From Chloroflexota bacterium (lineage in GTDB: Bacteria > Chloroflexota > Anaerolineae > Anaerolineales > Villigracilaceae), in NCBI GenBank assembly GCA_021824575.1, contig JAKAKJ010000072.1:40760-104759 (forward strand): DNA of 64,000 bases. The letters are read 5' to 3'. The position numbers and the translations under genes are program-made. The notes beneath the pieces are model-generated. The model saw only the letters and a list, made by a program, of their open reading frames with translations. It searched no databases and was not told the origin of the DNA. Every line of letters begins with the position of its first letter. Position 1 is the first letter of the stretch. Positions 15,929-25,572 of the stretch are shown in pieces.

Positions 15929-16927
15929 ATGTCCGTTATCGAAGTGCGGGAGCTGACCAAGGTTTTCAAAATTCCCAAAAAGGAAATTGGATTAACGGGC
16001 GCGATCAAAGCGCTGTTCATGCCAAAGTATGAACAAAAGACCGCCGTGGATCGCGTCAATTTTCAGATTGACGAAGGCGAAGTCGTCGGATACATCGGTG
16101 TCAACGGTGCGGGCAAATCCACGACGATCAAGATGCTGACAGGCATCCTCGTCCCGACGAGCGGACACGCGCGCGTGCTTGGACGCGATCCGCACAAGGA
16201 ACGCGTCGCCAATGCCCGTGAAATTGGCGTGGTCTTCGGCCAGCGCACCCAACTCTGGTGGGACCTGGCTTTCATCGAATCGTTGAATCTCGTGGCGAGG
16301 ATTTATCAAGTCCCGGAAACGCGTTACAAGAAATTGCTCGACCAATTTGCAGAAATGCTGGAACTCAAGGAATTATTTCATGTTCCGATTCGCAACATGT
16401 CGCTCGGACAAAAGATGCGCGCCGAACTGGCCGCCACGTTGATCCATGAGCCGCGAGTTGTTTATCTCGATGAGCCGACCATCGGTCTGGATTTGATCGT
16501 CAAAGAACGCATCCGTGAATTCATCAAAGAACAAAATCAAACCAAGAGCACAACGGTCGTGCTGACCACGCATGATTTGGGCGACATCGAAGAATTATGC
16601 AAACGCGTCATTATCATAGACGCGGGGCGACTCATTTACGATGGTCCAATCGAAACCATCAAGCAACAATTCGGAAAATATCGCGAAATAACATTCGAAA
16701 CAATTCATTCGTCGGAGCGCGTGACTTTGCCATCAGGGGCGGAGACGACTCACGTCGAGCCGCGCCGCCTCACGGTCCGGTTTGACCGAACGCTGACCAC
16801 AGCCAGTCAGGTCGCGGCGGCATTGATGAATCAAATCGAGGTCAAAGACTTTTCGTTGTCCGAGCCTGACCTTGCATCCATCATCAAACAAATCTACAAC
16901 GGCGCGTTGAACAGGGAGGCTGCGTGA
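15929..16927 (+). CDS. ABC-2 exporter ATP-binding subunit
   Basis: A 332-residue ATPase with Walker A GVNGAGKST, signature MSLGQKMR, Walker B VVYLDEPT and switch His in LTTHDLGD, plus a ~90-residue C-terminal extension. The N-terminal insert (FKIPKKEIGLTGAIKALFMPKYEQ) is typical of the group that works with PF06182-type permeases. It drives two permease genes that follow with four-base and one-base junctions. Substrate unknown; such systems have been linked to drug or lipid export. Confidence 0.9.
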   Translation: MSVIEVRELTKVFKIPKKEIGLTGAIKALFMPKYEQKTAVDRVNFQIDEGEVVGYIGVNGAGKSTTIKMLTGILVPTSGHARVLGRDPHKERVANAREIGVVFGQRTQLWWDLAFIESLNLVARIYQVPETRYKKLLDQFAEMLELKELFHVPIRNMSLGQKMRAELAATLIHEPRVVYLDEPTIGLDLIVKERIREFIKEQNQTKSTTVVLTTHDLGDIEELCKRVIIIDAGRLIYDGPIETIKQQFGKYREITFETIHSSERVTLPSGAETTHVEPRRLTVRFDRTLTTASQVAAALMNQIEVKDFSLSEPDLASIIKQIYNGALNREAA

Positions 16928-17736
16928 TCCAATCGCTGAGGCGCAACGTTTCGATTTATTCGGCCATCGCTTCGACCGCGGCCAAAGCGCGGCTGGCTTA
17001 CAACATGTGGGTCTGGGCGGATTTTTTTGCAACCATCATTTCGATGTTCATCTTTGTTTATTTCTGGCGCGCGGTGTATGCGGGCGAAACAACACTCAGC
17101 GGACTAACACTGGCACAAACCATCAACTACATTTTGCTTGCGCGTTTGCTCGCGCCATTAGTGGAGACACGCACCATTTATTTCTTTGGCTATATGATCC
17201 GGCAGGGACAGATTGCTGTTGAGCTGACGCGCCCGTTGGACATGCAATTGCGCGTCGTTGTCGAAACATTTGCAGAGCTGGCAACTTTTCTTGTCCAAAG
17301 ATTACCGTTGTTCCTGCTCGCATGGTTGATCTTTGGTTTGCAATTGCCATCGAACCCGGCAGTCTGGATCGCGTTTTTTATTTCATTGATCCTAGGACAA
17401 GCCGTGCTTTTCCTTTTCGATTGGATGTTTGCATGTCTTGCATTTTACGTGACCGAGACGTGGGGCCTGAGCGTGGTACGCATCGGCGTTGGATCGTTCT
17501 TCAGCGGCGCACTCGTTCCGCTCGTGATGATGCCGGGCTGGTTGCAAAATATCGCGGCGGCCATGCCGTTCGCCCAAGCGATGTCAGTGCCGGTTTCATT
17601 TTTGAGCGGCATTACTTCATTGGCCGACGCACCGCGCTTATGGACGATTCAAATTATCTGGCTCGCGGCTTTATTGATTCTTTCGCGCGTGATATTCAGC
17701 ATCACCGTTCGCAAAGTCACAGTGCAGGGCGGATGA
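16924..17736 (+). CDS. ABC-2 family permease, first subunit
   Basis: A 270-residue protein with about six membrane segments, resembling the ABC2_membrane_6 (DUF990) family. It begins with GTG at 16924, which overlaps the stop of the ATPase gene (GTGA). Motifs such as LGQAVLFLFDWMFACLAFYVTETWG and FFSGALVPLVMMPGWLQ fit the family. It pairs with the next gene to form a heterodimeric membrane channel. Confidence 0.83.
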   Translation: MIQSLRRNVSIYSAIASTAAKARLAYNMWVWADFFATIISMFIFVYFWRAVYAGETTLSGLTLAQTINYILLARLLAPLVETRTIYFFGYMIRQGQIAVELTRPLDMQLRVVVETFAELATFLVQRLPLFLLAWLIFGLQLPSNPAVWIAFFISLILGQAVLFLFDWMFACLAFYVTETWGLSVVRIGVGSFFSGALVPLVMMPGWLQNIAAAMPFAQAMSVPVSFLSGITSLADAPRLWTIQIIWLAALLILSRVIFSITVRKVTVQGG

Positions 17737-17737
17737 A

Positions 17738-18526
17738 ATGACCCGCTACCTGTCGCTCTATGGATATTTCCTTATTCAGCGATTTAAAATCCTGATGGAA
17801 TACCGCTTGAACTTTTTCATCGGCTCTGCTTCGACAGCCATTTTACAAGCCGCATCATTGGCAACCATCTGGGTCGTGATGCGGCAAATCCCATCGTTGA
17901 ATGGATGGAATTTTTACGAGGTCATTTTGATCTATGGATTACTCACGATGGGCGAATCGATCACGCACATGTTCGCAGACAACCTTTGGACGATTGGATG
18001 GAATTACATTCGCAGCGGGGACTTTGACCGGTTTCTGGTCCGACCGATTGACCCGCTCTTCCATCTGCTTGCGGATCGCTTCTGCCACGACGGCATCGGC
18101 AACTTCGTGACTGGCGCATTGTTGATCGGCGTCTCGATGTACAGCCTGCACGTCGCGCTGACGCCATTGCGCGCAATCTATATTCTGGTTGCCGTCATCA
18201 GCGGTGGAATTATTTTCATCGCGCTCAATCTCATTACCGCCACGTCCGCGTTCTGGCTGACCGAATCCATCCCGGTGACACAAGTTGTCTTCAATATGAA
18301 CGAATTTGCCAAATATCCGCTCAACATTTATCACAATGCGATCCGCATTTTGTTGACGTGGTTGATTCCTTATGGATTCGTTTCGTTTTATCCGGCCAGT
18401 TATTTGCTCGGACGCGATGCGGGGCCAGTGGTTTGGCTCAGCCCGGTCGTCGCGACGGTTTTCATTTTGATTGCTTATCGCGTTTGGTTGTTTGGTCTGC
18501 GGCATTATTCGGGAACTGGATCGTAG
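17738..18526 (+). CDS. ABC-2 family permease, second subunit
   Basis: A 262-residue membrane protein of the same DUF990-like type, with LNFFIGSASTAILQA, a membrane-proximal GDFDRFLVRPIDPL (characteristic of the family) and NEFAKYPLNIYHN. It starts one base after the preceding stop. The operon ends here; the downstream LCP gene is convergent with a 19-base gap. Confidence 0.83.
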   Translation: MTRYLSLYGYFLIQRFKILMEYRLNFFIGSASTAILQAASLATIWVVMRQIPSLNGWNFYEVILIYGLLTMGESITHMFADNLWTIGWNYIRSGDFDRFLVRPIDPLFHLLADRFCHDGIGNFVTGALLIGVSMYSLHVALTPLRAIYILVAVISGGIIFIALNLITATSAFWLTESIPVTQVVFNMNEFAKYPLNIYHNAIRILLTWLIPYGFVSFYPASYLLGRDAGPVVWLSPVVATVFILIAYRVWLFGLRHYSGTGS

Positions 18527-18545
18527 AGTCATCATAGCCAGCCAA

Positions 18546-20048
18546 CTAATATCCAGCCGGTAATTTGCCCACCCAATCGTTACCGAGCATGACAGTAATA
18601 TCCGCGGTCGAAGATGGATCGTTTTTGAAAATGATCTGACTGCTGCTCGTGACTCCAAAAATTTTGATCAAATACCGCAAAGCATAAAGCTTGGGGGAAT
18701 AGATGATGATCGTTGTTCGGCTATACAATTGCGGAGCCTGGCCAAGTCCAACCACGCGCATACCCTGCGAGATAAGGAAATTCGCTGAACGCGCGTCCAA
18801 TTGAGGGACGTTGGTTCCGTTCAATACGCGGACTTGCGCGTTATCCGCCTGCATCAACTGTCTTGGATCTCCCTGCGCGATCGGGCCGTCCAACCCGCCT
18901 TGAAGAAAAATCTGGTCGGTCAGCGCGTGGATCTTATCCGATATGGGAATAAACACATCCGCAGGCTGCCCAGCTAAGGTAACAGTCGCCGTGTTTATCA
19001 TTGTGTAATCTATGACGGCGCTCGTGATTTTGTCGCGGGGAATCTGGTTGACCAAATAAGCCAGCTTGACCGCATCATCGAATGTCAGATTCGTATGGAT
19101 GCCGGCAGAGAATTCCTTGTACAAGGTCGGCGCTTGGGCAATGAAGGTTGGAAAGTATTCGGGGCTGAATATCTTTTTTTGTATGGCAAGGATGATCTGC
19201 TGCTGGCGTTGTGCGCGGCCAATATCATCGTACGTGGCTCCCTGGCTCGCATCACGAGCACGCGCATAAGCGAGCGCGACCTGGCCGTTTAGATGGCGCA
19301 TCCCGCAGCATGTGACGACCACATGATCGAGGCCGGTCCCCATCGGATCGAGAATCAGCTTTTGATTCACGTAAACGTCCACCCCGCCCAGTGTGTTGAT
19401 AAGCGATATAAAGGTTTTGAAATCCACGTTCACATAATATTGGACCGGCACGCCGATAAATTGCGACACGGTTTTCATGGCAAGGCCGGGACCGCCGCCC
19501 GGCAGTTTCGCCGCTTCCCCGCTTGTCCACGCGGTATTGATCCGGCTGTAACCAAAACCAGGAATGTTCACGTACATATCGCGGGGAATCGAAATCATCG
19601 CCGCCGATTTTGAAACCGGGTCAACGGTAAACAGGATAATCGTATCCGTGCAGGCCGGGCAATTAGGCCCGCTGATATCCGCACCGCTGGATCGCAATCC
19701 GAAGAACACAATATTGATGCGGCTTGCGCCGTCCCATTGAGGCGGCTCAACCACAGGCGCGGACTCCGGTGTTGGAGGCAGGCTCGCCGCCGGAGTGCCT
19801 TGAATCACCAGCGGGGTTCCCAAAGCAGTTTCCGCCGCGCCGCCACAAGTCGAAGGCGGGATGCCTGGCAGCGAGGTTAAATTCCAGCAGGCGGTAAAAC
19901 TTCGCGCATAAATAAAAATCCCGATAGCCGCCGCAATGACAACGCACCAGAAGAATACCAGACCCAATGACAGATCTTGCATCTTTAGGCGTTTGATCTT
20001 TTTCATAAATCCAGAGAGATGATTCACAAGCGACCGGACCTTACCCAT
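18546..20048 (-). CDS. LytR-CpsA-Psr family glycopolymer transferase
   Basis: A 500-residue membrane-anchored LCP protein. It has a cytoplasmic N-terminus, one membrane helix (residues ~28-50), a Pro-rich linker, then the LCP domain with SISIPRDMYV-like AAMISIPRDMYVNIPG, INTAWT, GGVDVYVNQKL, HLNGQVALAYARAR and RAQRQQQII. The C-terminal part (about 415-500) looks like a LytR_C domain (VRVLNGTNVPQLD). LCP enzymes move glycan chains from lipid carriers to the cell wall, which fits the glycan cluster at 42-51 kb. No clear ribosome site at the first ATG; a second ATG at 20006 is possible. Confidence 0.92.
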   Translation of the reverse strand: MGKVRSLVNHLSGFMKKIKRLKMQDLSLGLVFFWCVVIAAAIGIFIYARSFTACWNLTSLPGIPPSTCGGAAETALGTPLVIQGTPAASLPPTPESAPVVEPPQWDGASRINIVFFGLRSSGADISGPNCPACTDTIILFTVDPVSKSAAMISIPRDMYVNIPGFGYSRINTAWTSGEAAKLPGGGPGLAMKTVSQFIGVPVQYYVNVDFKTFISLINTLGGVDVYVNQKLILDPMGTGLDHVVVTCCGMRHLNGQVALAYARARDASQGATYDDIGRAQRQQQIILAIQKKIFSPEYFPTFIAQAPTLYKEFSAGIHTNLTFDDAVKLAYLVNQIPRDKITSAVIDYTMINTATVTLAGQPADVFIPISDKIHALTDQIFLQGGLDGPIAQGDPRQLMQADNAQVRVLNGTNVPQLDARSANFLISQGMRVVGLGQAPQLYSRTTIIIYSPKLYALRYLIKIFGVTSSSQIIFKNDPSSTADITVMLGNDWVGKLPAGY

Positions 20049-20129
20049 CGGACTCGAAAAAGCTTATGGGAGAGCTTCTTGCCCCGCGCGCGCCATGTCG
20101 CATTAACGGTTCGATGGAGCGACCTTTCC

Positions 20130-21368
20130 TCACTCATATACCTTCTCGCCATCCACATCCGCGCTTAATGCGTCAGCTTCCACATCACGCGCAGACGGCA
20201 CGGACGCGAGCAGTTCCTTGTAATACTCGTGCTGGATGACCAGGTTCATGATTTCGTTTGTGCCCGTCCAGATGGTCATCAGACGCGCGTCGCGCAGGAG
20301 CCGTTCGATTGGATAAACATTGGTGTAGCCGATCCCGCCCATGATCTGCATGGCATCGTTGACCACAGCCCAGGCCGTATCGGTGGCAAACTTTTTTGAC
20401 TCGGACACCATTCGCCGGACATATTCCGAGTTCCCGATGCTGTCAATGATCCGCGCTGTTTCATGGACAAGCGCCCGCGCCGCGTCGAGGCGCGTCAGGC
20501 TTTCGGCGACTTTGAAGTTGACTCCCTCGAACTCGCGGATCTTCTGCCCGAAGGCCTTGCGCCGGTCGGCGTAGCGCGCCGCAATCTCCAAAGCCGCACG
20601 CGCCAGGCCAAGCGCACCCGCCGCGCTGGTCATCCGTTCGGGGATCATCATCTGATTGAAGATTGTGTACGCGTCATGCTCGCGGCCGATCAGATTCTCT
20701 GCTGGCACATGCACATTCCGAAAATAGACGCGTCCGGTTCCTCCGCCGCGCGTTCCCATCAACCCGTATACGTGCTGGACTTCCACGCCCTCGCCTCGCT
20801 CGACCAGCAGCGCACTAATCGCCTTGTGACTGGACGCGTCCGGGTTCGTGCATGCGTAGACGAGGAACAGATCCGCGCCCTCCGCGCCAACAATGAATCG
20901 CTTTTGTCCGTTCAGGATATAGAAATCGCCTTCGCGTTTTGCGGTCGCGGTTGCGCCGAAAAAGTCCGAGCCGCCGCGCGGTTCCGTCAATGCTTCAGCT
21001 ACGGTCATCCTGCCTTCGAGCACCGGCGCGAGAAATTTTTCCTTTTGTTCGTGCGAACCAAAAACATGGATCGCCTCGCCGACAATGGACGGCAATGAAT
21101 ACAAACAGGCCAAGGTGGCGCCCAATACGCCAATTTCCTCCAGCACCAAAACTTCATGCGACCAGCCCATGCCGCGCCCGCCCCATTCCTCTGGGAATCG
21201 CAGTCCCAGCAGGCGGTGTGCGGCGAGTTTTTGGATGTACTCACGCGGGTAACGAATCTTGTCCGCATCCATGTCGAGCAATAGCTGGCGCGGCACTTCC
21301 TTACTCACGAACGCGCGCGCTTCATCTCTCAAGTCGCGTTGTTCGGTTGTCAAAATGAAGTCCGACAT
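20130..21368 (-). CDS. Acyl-CoA dehydrogenase
   Basis: A 412-residue FAD-dependent acyl-CoA dehydrogenase. Domains in order: N-terminal helical ([16 protein letters not shown]), middle beta ([26 protein letters not shown]), C-terminal helical ([57 protein letters not shown]). At the place where many members have Glu in YEGT the protein has WTGT, so the catalytic base must lie elsewhere, as in several subfamilies. Start ATG 21368 follows AAAAGGAGAAAA. It stands alone, so the acyl substrate cannot be inferred. Confidence 0.92.
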   Translation of the reverse strand: MSDFILTTEQRDLRDEARAFVSKEVPRQLLLDMDADKIRYPREYIQKLAAHRLLGLRFPEEWGGRGMGWSHEVLVLEEIGVLGATLACLYSLPSIVGEAIHVFGSHEQKEKFLAPVLEGRMTVAEALTEPRGGSDFFGATATAKREGDFYILNGQKRFIVGAEGADLFLVYACTNPDASSHKAISALLVERGEGVEVQHVYGLMGTRGGGTGRVYFRNVHVPAENLIGREHDAYTIFNQMMIPERMTSAAGALGLARAALEIAARYADRRKAFGQKIREFEGVNFKVAESLTRLDAARALVHETARIIDSIGNSEYVRRMVSESKKFATDTAWAVVNDAMQIMGGIGYTNVYPIERLLRDARLMTIWTGTNEIMNLVIQHEYYKELLASVPSARDVEADALSADVDGEKVYE

Positions 21369-21509
21369 TTTTCTCCTTTTTTGCCATGAGCCTGCGAATT
21401 GGATCATCCATCTTGTGGCTTCATTATAGGCCTGGCACGGGAAAATTCAAGACGAGCGCGCACCGATTGGCTTCTTCATGCTGCCAGCAATTTCGATTAT
21501 AGTTGGCGC

Positions 21510-23291
21510 ATGTCCCTGCGTACGCGGCTGATCGTTTTTGTGCTTCTCTTTGGTTCGGCAGTCCTGGCCAACATCTTCGCGTTGGTCTATTTGGCACGCT
21601 CGATTTCCAAATCACTCAGCACAATTGAAAATATCCGCCAGCGCCAGTTGATCGCCGTACAGATGACCGCCCATTTGCGTGACGCCGAGGCCGCATTGTA
21701 TCGTTATCAAATAGATGGCGAGGCAGGTTTCAAATCGCAGTTCATGGACCAGTTGAACAATTTCTCCAACGACCTGGGACAATTCCGCCAGATCGCAAAC
21801 GACACAAATGAAAAGCAGTGGACATCAACCCTGGGACTGGCATACCAGCAAACGTTCAGCACAGGCAGCAACCTGATCACATTACGCGACCGACAGGCGG
21901 GAGACCTCCAAAAATTTTCAAACACACAGGCGCAGTTAACGGCTCTACTCTTCAACGACATAAAACCAAATCGTCTCGATGACGCTGCATATCAGACAAT
22001 CGTTACGAACATGCAGGATTCTTCGAGCGCCACACTCTCGGCGGTGACGGGCTACATCGCATCGCCAGACGAAAACAAACGCGTGCAATTCACAGATGCG
22101 GTTGTCTCTTTCCAAAAAGCGCTGAACGATTTCTACGCAATCGCACAATCAAAAAGCGAAAAGCAGTGGGCGGATGAAGCAGCCAGCATCTTCGGCCAAA
22201 TGCAATCGCTTGGTTCGCAATTGATTGGCGAACGCGATTTGCAGCAGTCCCTTTATGCCAATTTCATTTCCGTGATCTTCAATGCGGGCCAGCAAACCAT
22301 CGTCGGCCAGATCGAGCCGCACGAGACTGAAAAGTTTGCGCGGGAACAGCAGGCCTTGCTCAACGCCGTCAACACCGCGACCATCGCCAGCATTTCCGTT
22401 GCCGCCGTCATCTCGATCATTGCCATCCTGTTCATGATCTATCTTTCGCGGCAGATCAACGCACGCGCCACCGCCCTGCTCAAAGGAGCGGAACGCGTGA
22501 CAAACGGCGACCTCGAACAGCCCGTTGCAATTAAAGGAAGCGACGAATTCGGGCAGTTGGCAACATCATTCAACACGATGATGCAGGAATTAGCCAACCG
22601 TGAAGATCGTCTGCGCGCGCTGATCGGCAGGATGGCGCAGATTCAAGACGAAGAACGGCGCCTAATCGGTTTGGATTTGCACGATGGTTTGACCCAATTG
22701 ATCATCTCGGCCAACATGCACCTGAACACGCTCAACGCGCAGATTGGATCCCAATTGAGCGCACAATCGCTTCAAGCCCTGGACGTGAGCCGGACTCTCG
22801 TTAAACAATCCATTGACGAAGCTCGCAGAGTGATTACCGAACTGCGCCCAACCACGGTTGATGATCTGGGCTTGGAACAGGGACTGCGTCAATACGTGAC
22901 CGAACTTTGCGAAGAACAAAAATGGGAAGCGGAGATCATCACCAACACACATGGATTGAAAATTACACATTCAGTGGAGGCTGCCATCTTCCGCATCGCG
23001 CAGGAGGCTTTGACAAACGTTCGCAAGCACGCGCGGACGGAGAAGGTGCGCATCGAATTGTCAGTGGAGGATCAAAGTTTGGTTTTGCGCGTGCAGGATT
23101 GGGGTCAGGGTTTCGATGCGAGCTTGCTTCAGCAGGATGAATCCCAGCATCTGGGATTGGTCAGTATGCAGGAACGCGCGCAGATGATTGATGGAGTCTG
23201 CAAGATCGAAAGTCAATTGGGCAAAGGGACAAGCGTGGAGGTACGCATCCCATTGGAGTCGCTGGCACAGAGGAGCAAGGATGGCAAATGA
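21510..23291 (+). CDS. NarL-type sensor histidine kinase (HAMP, HisKA_3)
   Basis: A 593-residue kinase: membrane helix (residues ~5-30), an extracytoplasmic helical sensor (~30-300), a second helix (~305-335), HAMP (INARATALLKGAERVTNGDLE), then HisKA_3 with DEERRLIGLDLHDGLTQLI (phosphoacceptor His in DLHDGL) and a C-terminal ATPase domain (EALTNVRKHA, VQDWGQGF). Start ATG 21510 (MSLRTRLIVFVLLFG) leaves out an upstream extension that would run through the promoter region shared with the divergent acyl-CoA dehydrogenase. Cotranscribed with the regulator that overlaps its end. Confidence 0.92.
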   Translation: MSLRTRLIVFVLLFGSAVLANIFALVYLARSISKSLSTIENIRQRQLIAVQMTAHLRDAEAALYRYQIDGEAGFKSQFMDQLNNFSNDLGQFRQIANDTNEKQWTSTLGLAYQQTFSTGSNLITLRDRQAGDLQKFSNTQAQLTALLFNDIKPNRLDDAAYQTIVTNMQDSSSATLSAVTGYIASPDENKRVQFTDAVVSFQKALNDFYAIAQSKSEKQWADEAASIFGQMQSLGSQLIGERDLQQSLYANFISVIFNAGQQTIVGQIEPHETEKFAREQQALLNAVNTATIASISVAAVISIIAILFMIYLSRQINARATALLKGAERVTNGDLEQPVAIKGSDEFGQLATSFNTMMQELANREDRLRALIGRMAQIQDEERRLIGLDLHDGLTQLIISANMHLNTLNAQIGSQLSAQSLQALDVSRTLVKQSIDEARRVITELRPTTVDDLGLEQGLRQYVTELCEEQKWEAEIITNTHGLKITHSVEAAIFRIAQEALTNVRKHARTEKVRIELSVEDQSLVLRVQDWGQGFDASLLQQDESQHLGLVSMQERAQMIDGVCKIESQLGKGTSVEVRIPLESLAQRSKDGK

Positions 23292-23934
23292 AATCACGCT
23301 ATTGATCGCAGACGATCATCCCATGGTGCGGGCGGGACTAAAAAGCATGTTGAGCAATTCGCGCATCCAAATTGTGGGCGAGGCCGCGAACGGACGCGAA
23401 GCGCTTGACATCGTTTTGAAAGTTAAGCCTAAAGTCGTTTTGATGGACATCCGCATGCCAGATATGGACGGCATCCAGGCACTCGAAGCGATCAAGGCCG
23501 AAAAGCTGGACACGCGCGTCATCATGGTGACTACGTATCGAAGCACAGCATATTTACTGAGATCGTTATCGGCAGGCGCGGCAGGGTTTGTGTTGAAGGA
23601 TATTTCACGCGAAGAATTGCTGGCCGCGGTTTATTCGGTCGCACAAGGTACGTCGCTTGTGGACAGTCAATTCTTGCAGGATGTTTTGCGAAACCTCGAA
23701 AGCGCGGAGAAGACAAACGAATCTCCCGAAGATTTGGTCGAAGCGTTGACCGCGCGTGAAATGGATATTCTGCGTTTGATGGTCGAAGGCCTGACGAACC
23801 AGGCCATCGGTGACGTATTGGGATTAAGTGCGGGAACAGTCAAAGGGTATGCTCAAACGCTGATGCACAAACTGGGAACGAATGATCGCACACAGGCCGC
23901 GGTGAAGGCGATTCGATTGGGATTGGTGAAGTGA
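23281..23934 (+). CDS. NarL/FixJ-family response regulator
   Basis: A 217-residue partner of the kinase before it, overlapping it by 11 bases. The receiver domain has ADDHP, VVLMDIRMPDMDG (phosphoacceptor Asp) and KDIS; the C-terminal LuxR-type helix-turn-helix is LTAREMDILRLMVEGLTNQAIGDVLGLSAGTVKGYAQTLMHKL. Signal and targets are not evident from the neighbourhood. Confidence 0.94.
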   Translation: MANEITLLIADDHPMVRAGLKSMLSNSRIQIVGEAANGREALDIVLKVKPKVVLMDIRMPDMDGIQALEAIKAEKLDTRVIMVTTYRSTAYLLRSLSAGAAGFVLKDISREELLAAVYSVAQGTSLVDSQFLQDVLRNLESAEKTNESPEDLVEALTAREMDILRLMVEGLTNQAIGDVLGLSAGTVKGYAQTLMHKLGTNDRTQAAVKAIRLGLVK

Positions 23935-23999
23935 ATAGCATATTAACTTTATTGGAATATTTGCTCTGACACTTTTAGCCATACAAAAAGGAATACGAT

Positions 24000-24491
24000 A
24001 TGAATGCAAATGCCTTTCGCCATTTCTATGATTATCACTTTACCGAAAATCGCAAAATATGGGATCGTTATGTTATGCCGCTATCTCACGAACAGTTCAC
24101 ACAAGAGGCGAGCTACTCATACGGATCTGTCCGAAACCAAATCGTTCATCTCATGAGTGTGGATGATGCGTGGTTTAGCGAATTGCGAGGCGTCGAACCG
24201 CCCCAGCCCTTCGAGTCTGCTGGCTTTGATGATCGGAATCTAATTCGCACATACTGGGATAATGTTGAGCAGAACATGCGCGATTACCTTGCAAAATTGC
24301 GGGACGATATGTTGTTCGAGAAGCCGATAAAAGAGCCGGAAGAAGACAGGGACCTCATCGTGTGGCAGGTGCTTCTCCATGTGGCCAATCACGGAACAGA
24401 TCACCGCGCCCAGCTTCTCAGATTACTAAACGACTTGGGCGCTAAAACAGAATCTCAAGATTACATTTTCTACGTTTATGAACATCCATAG
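24000..24491 (+). CDS. DinB-family protein
   Basis: A 163-residue four-helix protein of the DinB/YfiT superfamily. The metal-binding histidines are visible in IVHLMSVDDAWF and LLHVANHGTDHRAQLLRLL. Members are metal-dependent thiol transferases or of unknown function. Weak ribosome site. It is a single gene between the NarL-type regulator and the lyase gene; the region after it (24492-24670) has two hairpins and no gene. Confidence 0.88.
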   Translation: MNANAFRHFYDYHFTENRKIWDRYVMPLSHEQFTQEASYSYGSVRNQIVHLMSVDDAWFSELRGVEPPQPFESAGFDDRNLIRTYWDNVEQNMRDYLAKLRDDMLFEKPIKEPEEDRDLIVWQVLLHVANHGTDHRAQLLRLLNDLGAKTESQDYIFYVYEHP

Positions 24492-24596
24492 ATATTTCCC
24501 ATCTGAGATATAGGACGCGGGCGAGCGCATGTTTGTTTTGACTTTTGCAAGAGGTCTATTAATCCAATCTACGTAATCTGTAAATAATCCACTCAC

Positions 24597-24653
24597 TCCC
24601 AAACGGAGGGATGAAATCCAGCCGTTTGGGAGTTTTGCATTTAAATGCAAAAA
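24597..24653. terminator. Two adjacent hairpins after the DinB gene
   Basis: CCCAAACGG...CCGTTTGGG (24598-24631) is followed by the perfect palindrome TTTTGCATTTAAATGCAAAA (24634-24653). Together they probably end transcription of the DinB gene shortly before the lyase gene start. Confidence 0.5.
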
Positions 24654-24670
24654 AGTATCCTTTCATCAGG

Positions 24671-25549
24671 ATGACAGCTCAAGCATTACGCAAATTAATT
24701 TCCCAGCCGGAAATTTTGGTCGTGCCAGGCGCAGCAGATGCGTTAACCGCCCGCATCGTTGAAGACTCCGGTTTTAGTGCGGTCTATGCCAGCGGCGCGG
24801 GAATCGCAAATGTTTTATTTGCCCTGCCCGATATCGGCCTGCTCACCATGAACGAAATGATCGAGGGGATTCGCCGAATCGTCGAAGCGGTAAACATTCC
24901 CGTCATCGCGGACGCAGACACGGGCTACGGCAACGCCGTCAATGTGGCGCGCACGATCCAAGTCTATGAAGACGCAGGCGTGGCGGCCATCCAGCTTGAA
25001 GATCAGGTCACGCCCAAAAAGTGCGGACACTTCAATGGAAAAGAAGTCATCCCTGCTGAAGAAATGGCGCAAAAAATTTACGCCGCCGTCAAGACGCGCA
25101 AAGAAATGTTGATCATCGCCCGCACGGACAGCCTCGCCACACACGGAATCGAAGAGGCGATCCAGCGGGCAAATTTATATGTGCGCGCAGGGGCAGATTT
25201 GATTTTCGTCGAAGCGCCCACGCAAAAAGATGAGATCGCCGAACTGCCAAAGCAAATCAAAGCCCCCCTGCTATTCAACATGACTGAAGGCGCAAAGACG
25301 CCGATCATCTCACATGATGAACTTCAAGCGATGGGGTACCGCGTTGTGATCCATCCGAATCTTGCAATGCGCGTTGCGGCGCGCGCCATCCAAAGCGCGC
25401 TGGCCGTTTTGCAGAAAACACACAGTAGTGAATTGCTGATCCCGTCCATGCTGGAATGGAATGAACGCCAGCGATTGGTGCGTTTGCCCGAATGGCAAAC
25501 GCTCGATGATGAATTGAGCCGCTTTGAGATGAAAGCGGATTCAAGATAA
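24671..25549 (+). CDS. Isocitrate lyase/PEP-mutase family C-C lyase, PrpB-like
   Basis: A 292-residue TIM-barrel lyase. The catalytic loop reads KKCGHFNGK, the cysteine form found in methylisocitrate and dimethylmalate lyases and absent from PEP mutases. Metal-site residues lie in DADTGYGN and QLEDQ; IIARTDSLA and ADLIFVEAP are also present. PrpD lies 4 kb downstream beyond an ABC importer, so 2-methylisocitrate or a close analogue is the most likely substrate. Start at ATG 24671 (MTAQALRKLIS); ribosome site weak. The shared context with the transporter is the main clue. Confidence 0.82.
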   Translation: MTAQALRKLISQPEILVVPGAADALTARIVEDSGFSAVYASGAGIANVLFALPDIGLLTMNEMIEGIRRIVEAVNIPVIADADTGYGNAVNVARTIQVYEDAGVAAIQLEDQVTPKKCGHFNGKEVIPAEEMAQKIYAAVKTRKEMLIIARTDSLATHGIEEAIQRANLYVRAGADLIFVEAPTQKDEIAELPKQIKAPLLFNMTEGAKTPIISHDELQAMGYRVVIHPNLAMRVAARAIQSALAVLQKTHSSELLIPSMLEWNERQRLVRLPEWQTLDDELSRFEMKADSR

Positions 25550-25572
25550 CCCAATCTTTCAAAGGAGGAAGA

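Noticed and set aside
21399..21509. N-terminal extension of the NarL-type kinase from an upstream ATG
   Set aside because: It would overlap the divergent gene's start, and MSLRTRLIVFVLL at 21510 is a typical kinase N-terminus with a membrane helix.
24671..25549. Phosphoenolpyruvate mutase (phosphonate synthesis)
   Set aside because: The catalytic loop has the KKCGH lyase motif, and no phosphonopyruvate decarboxylase is nearby.
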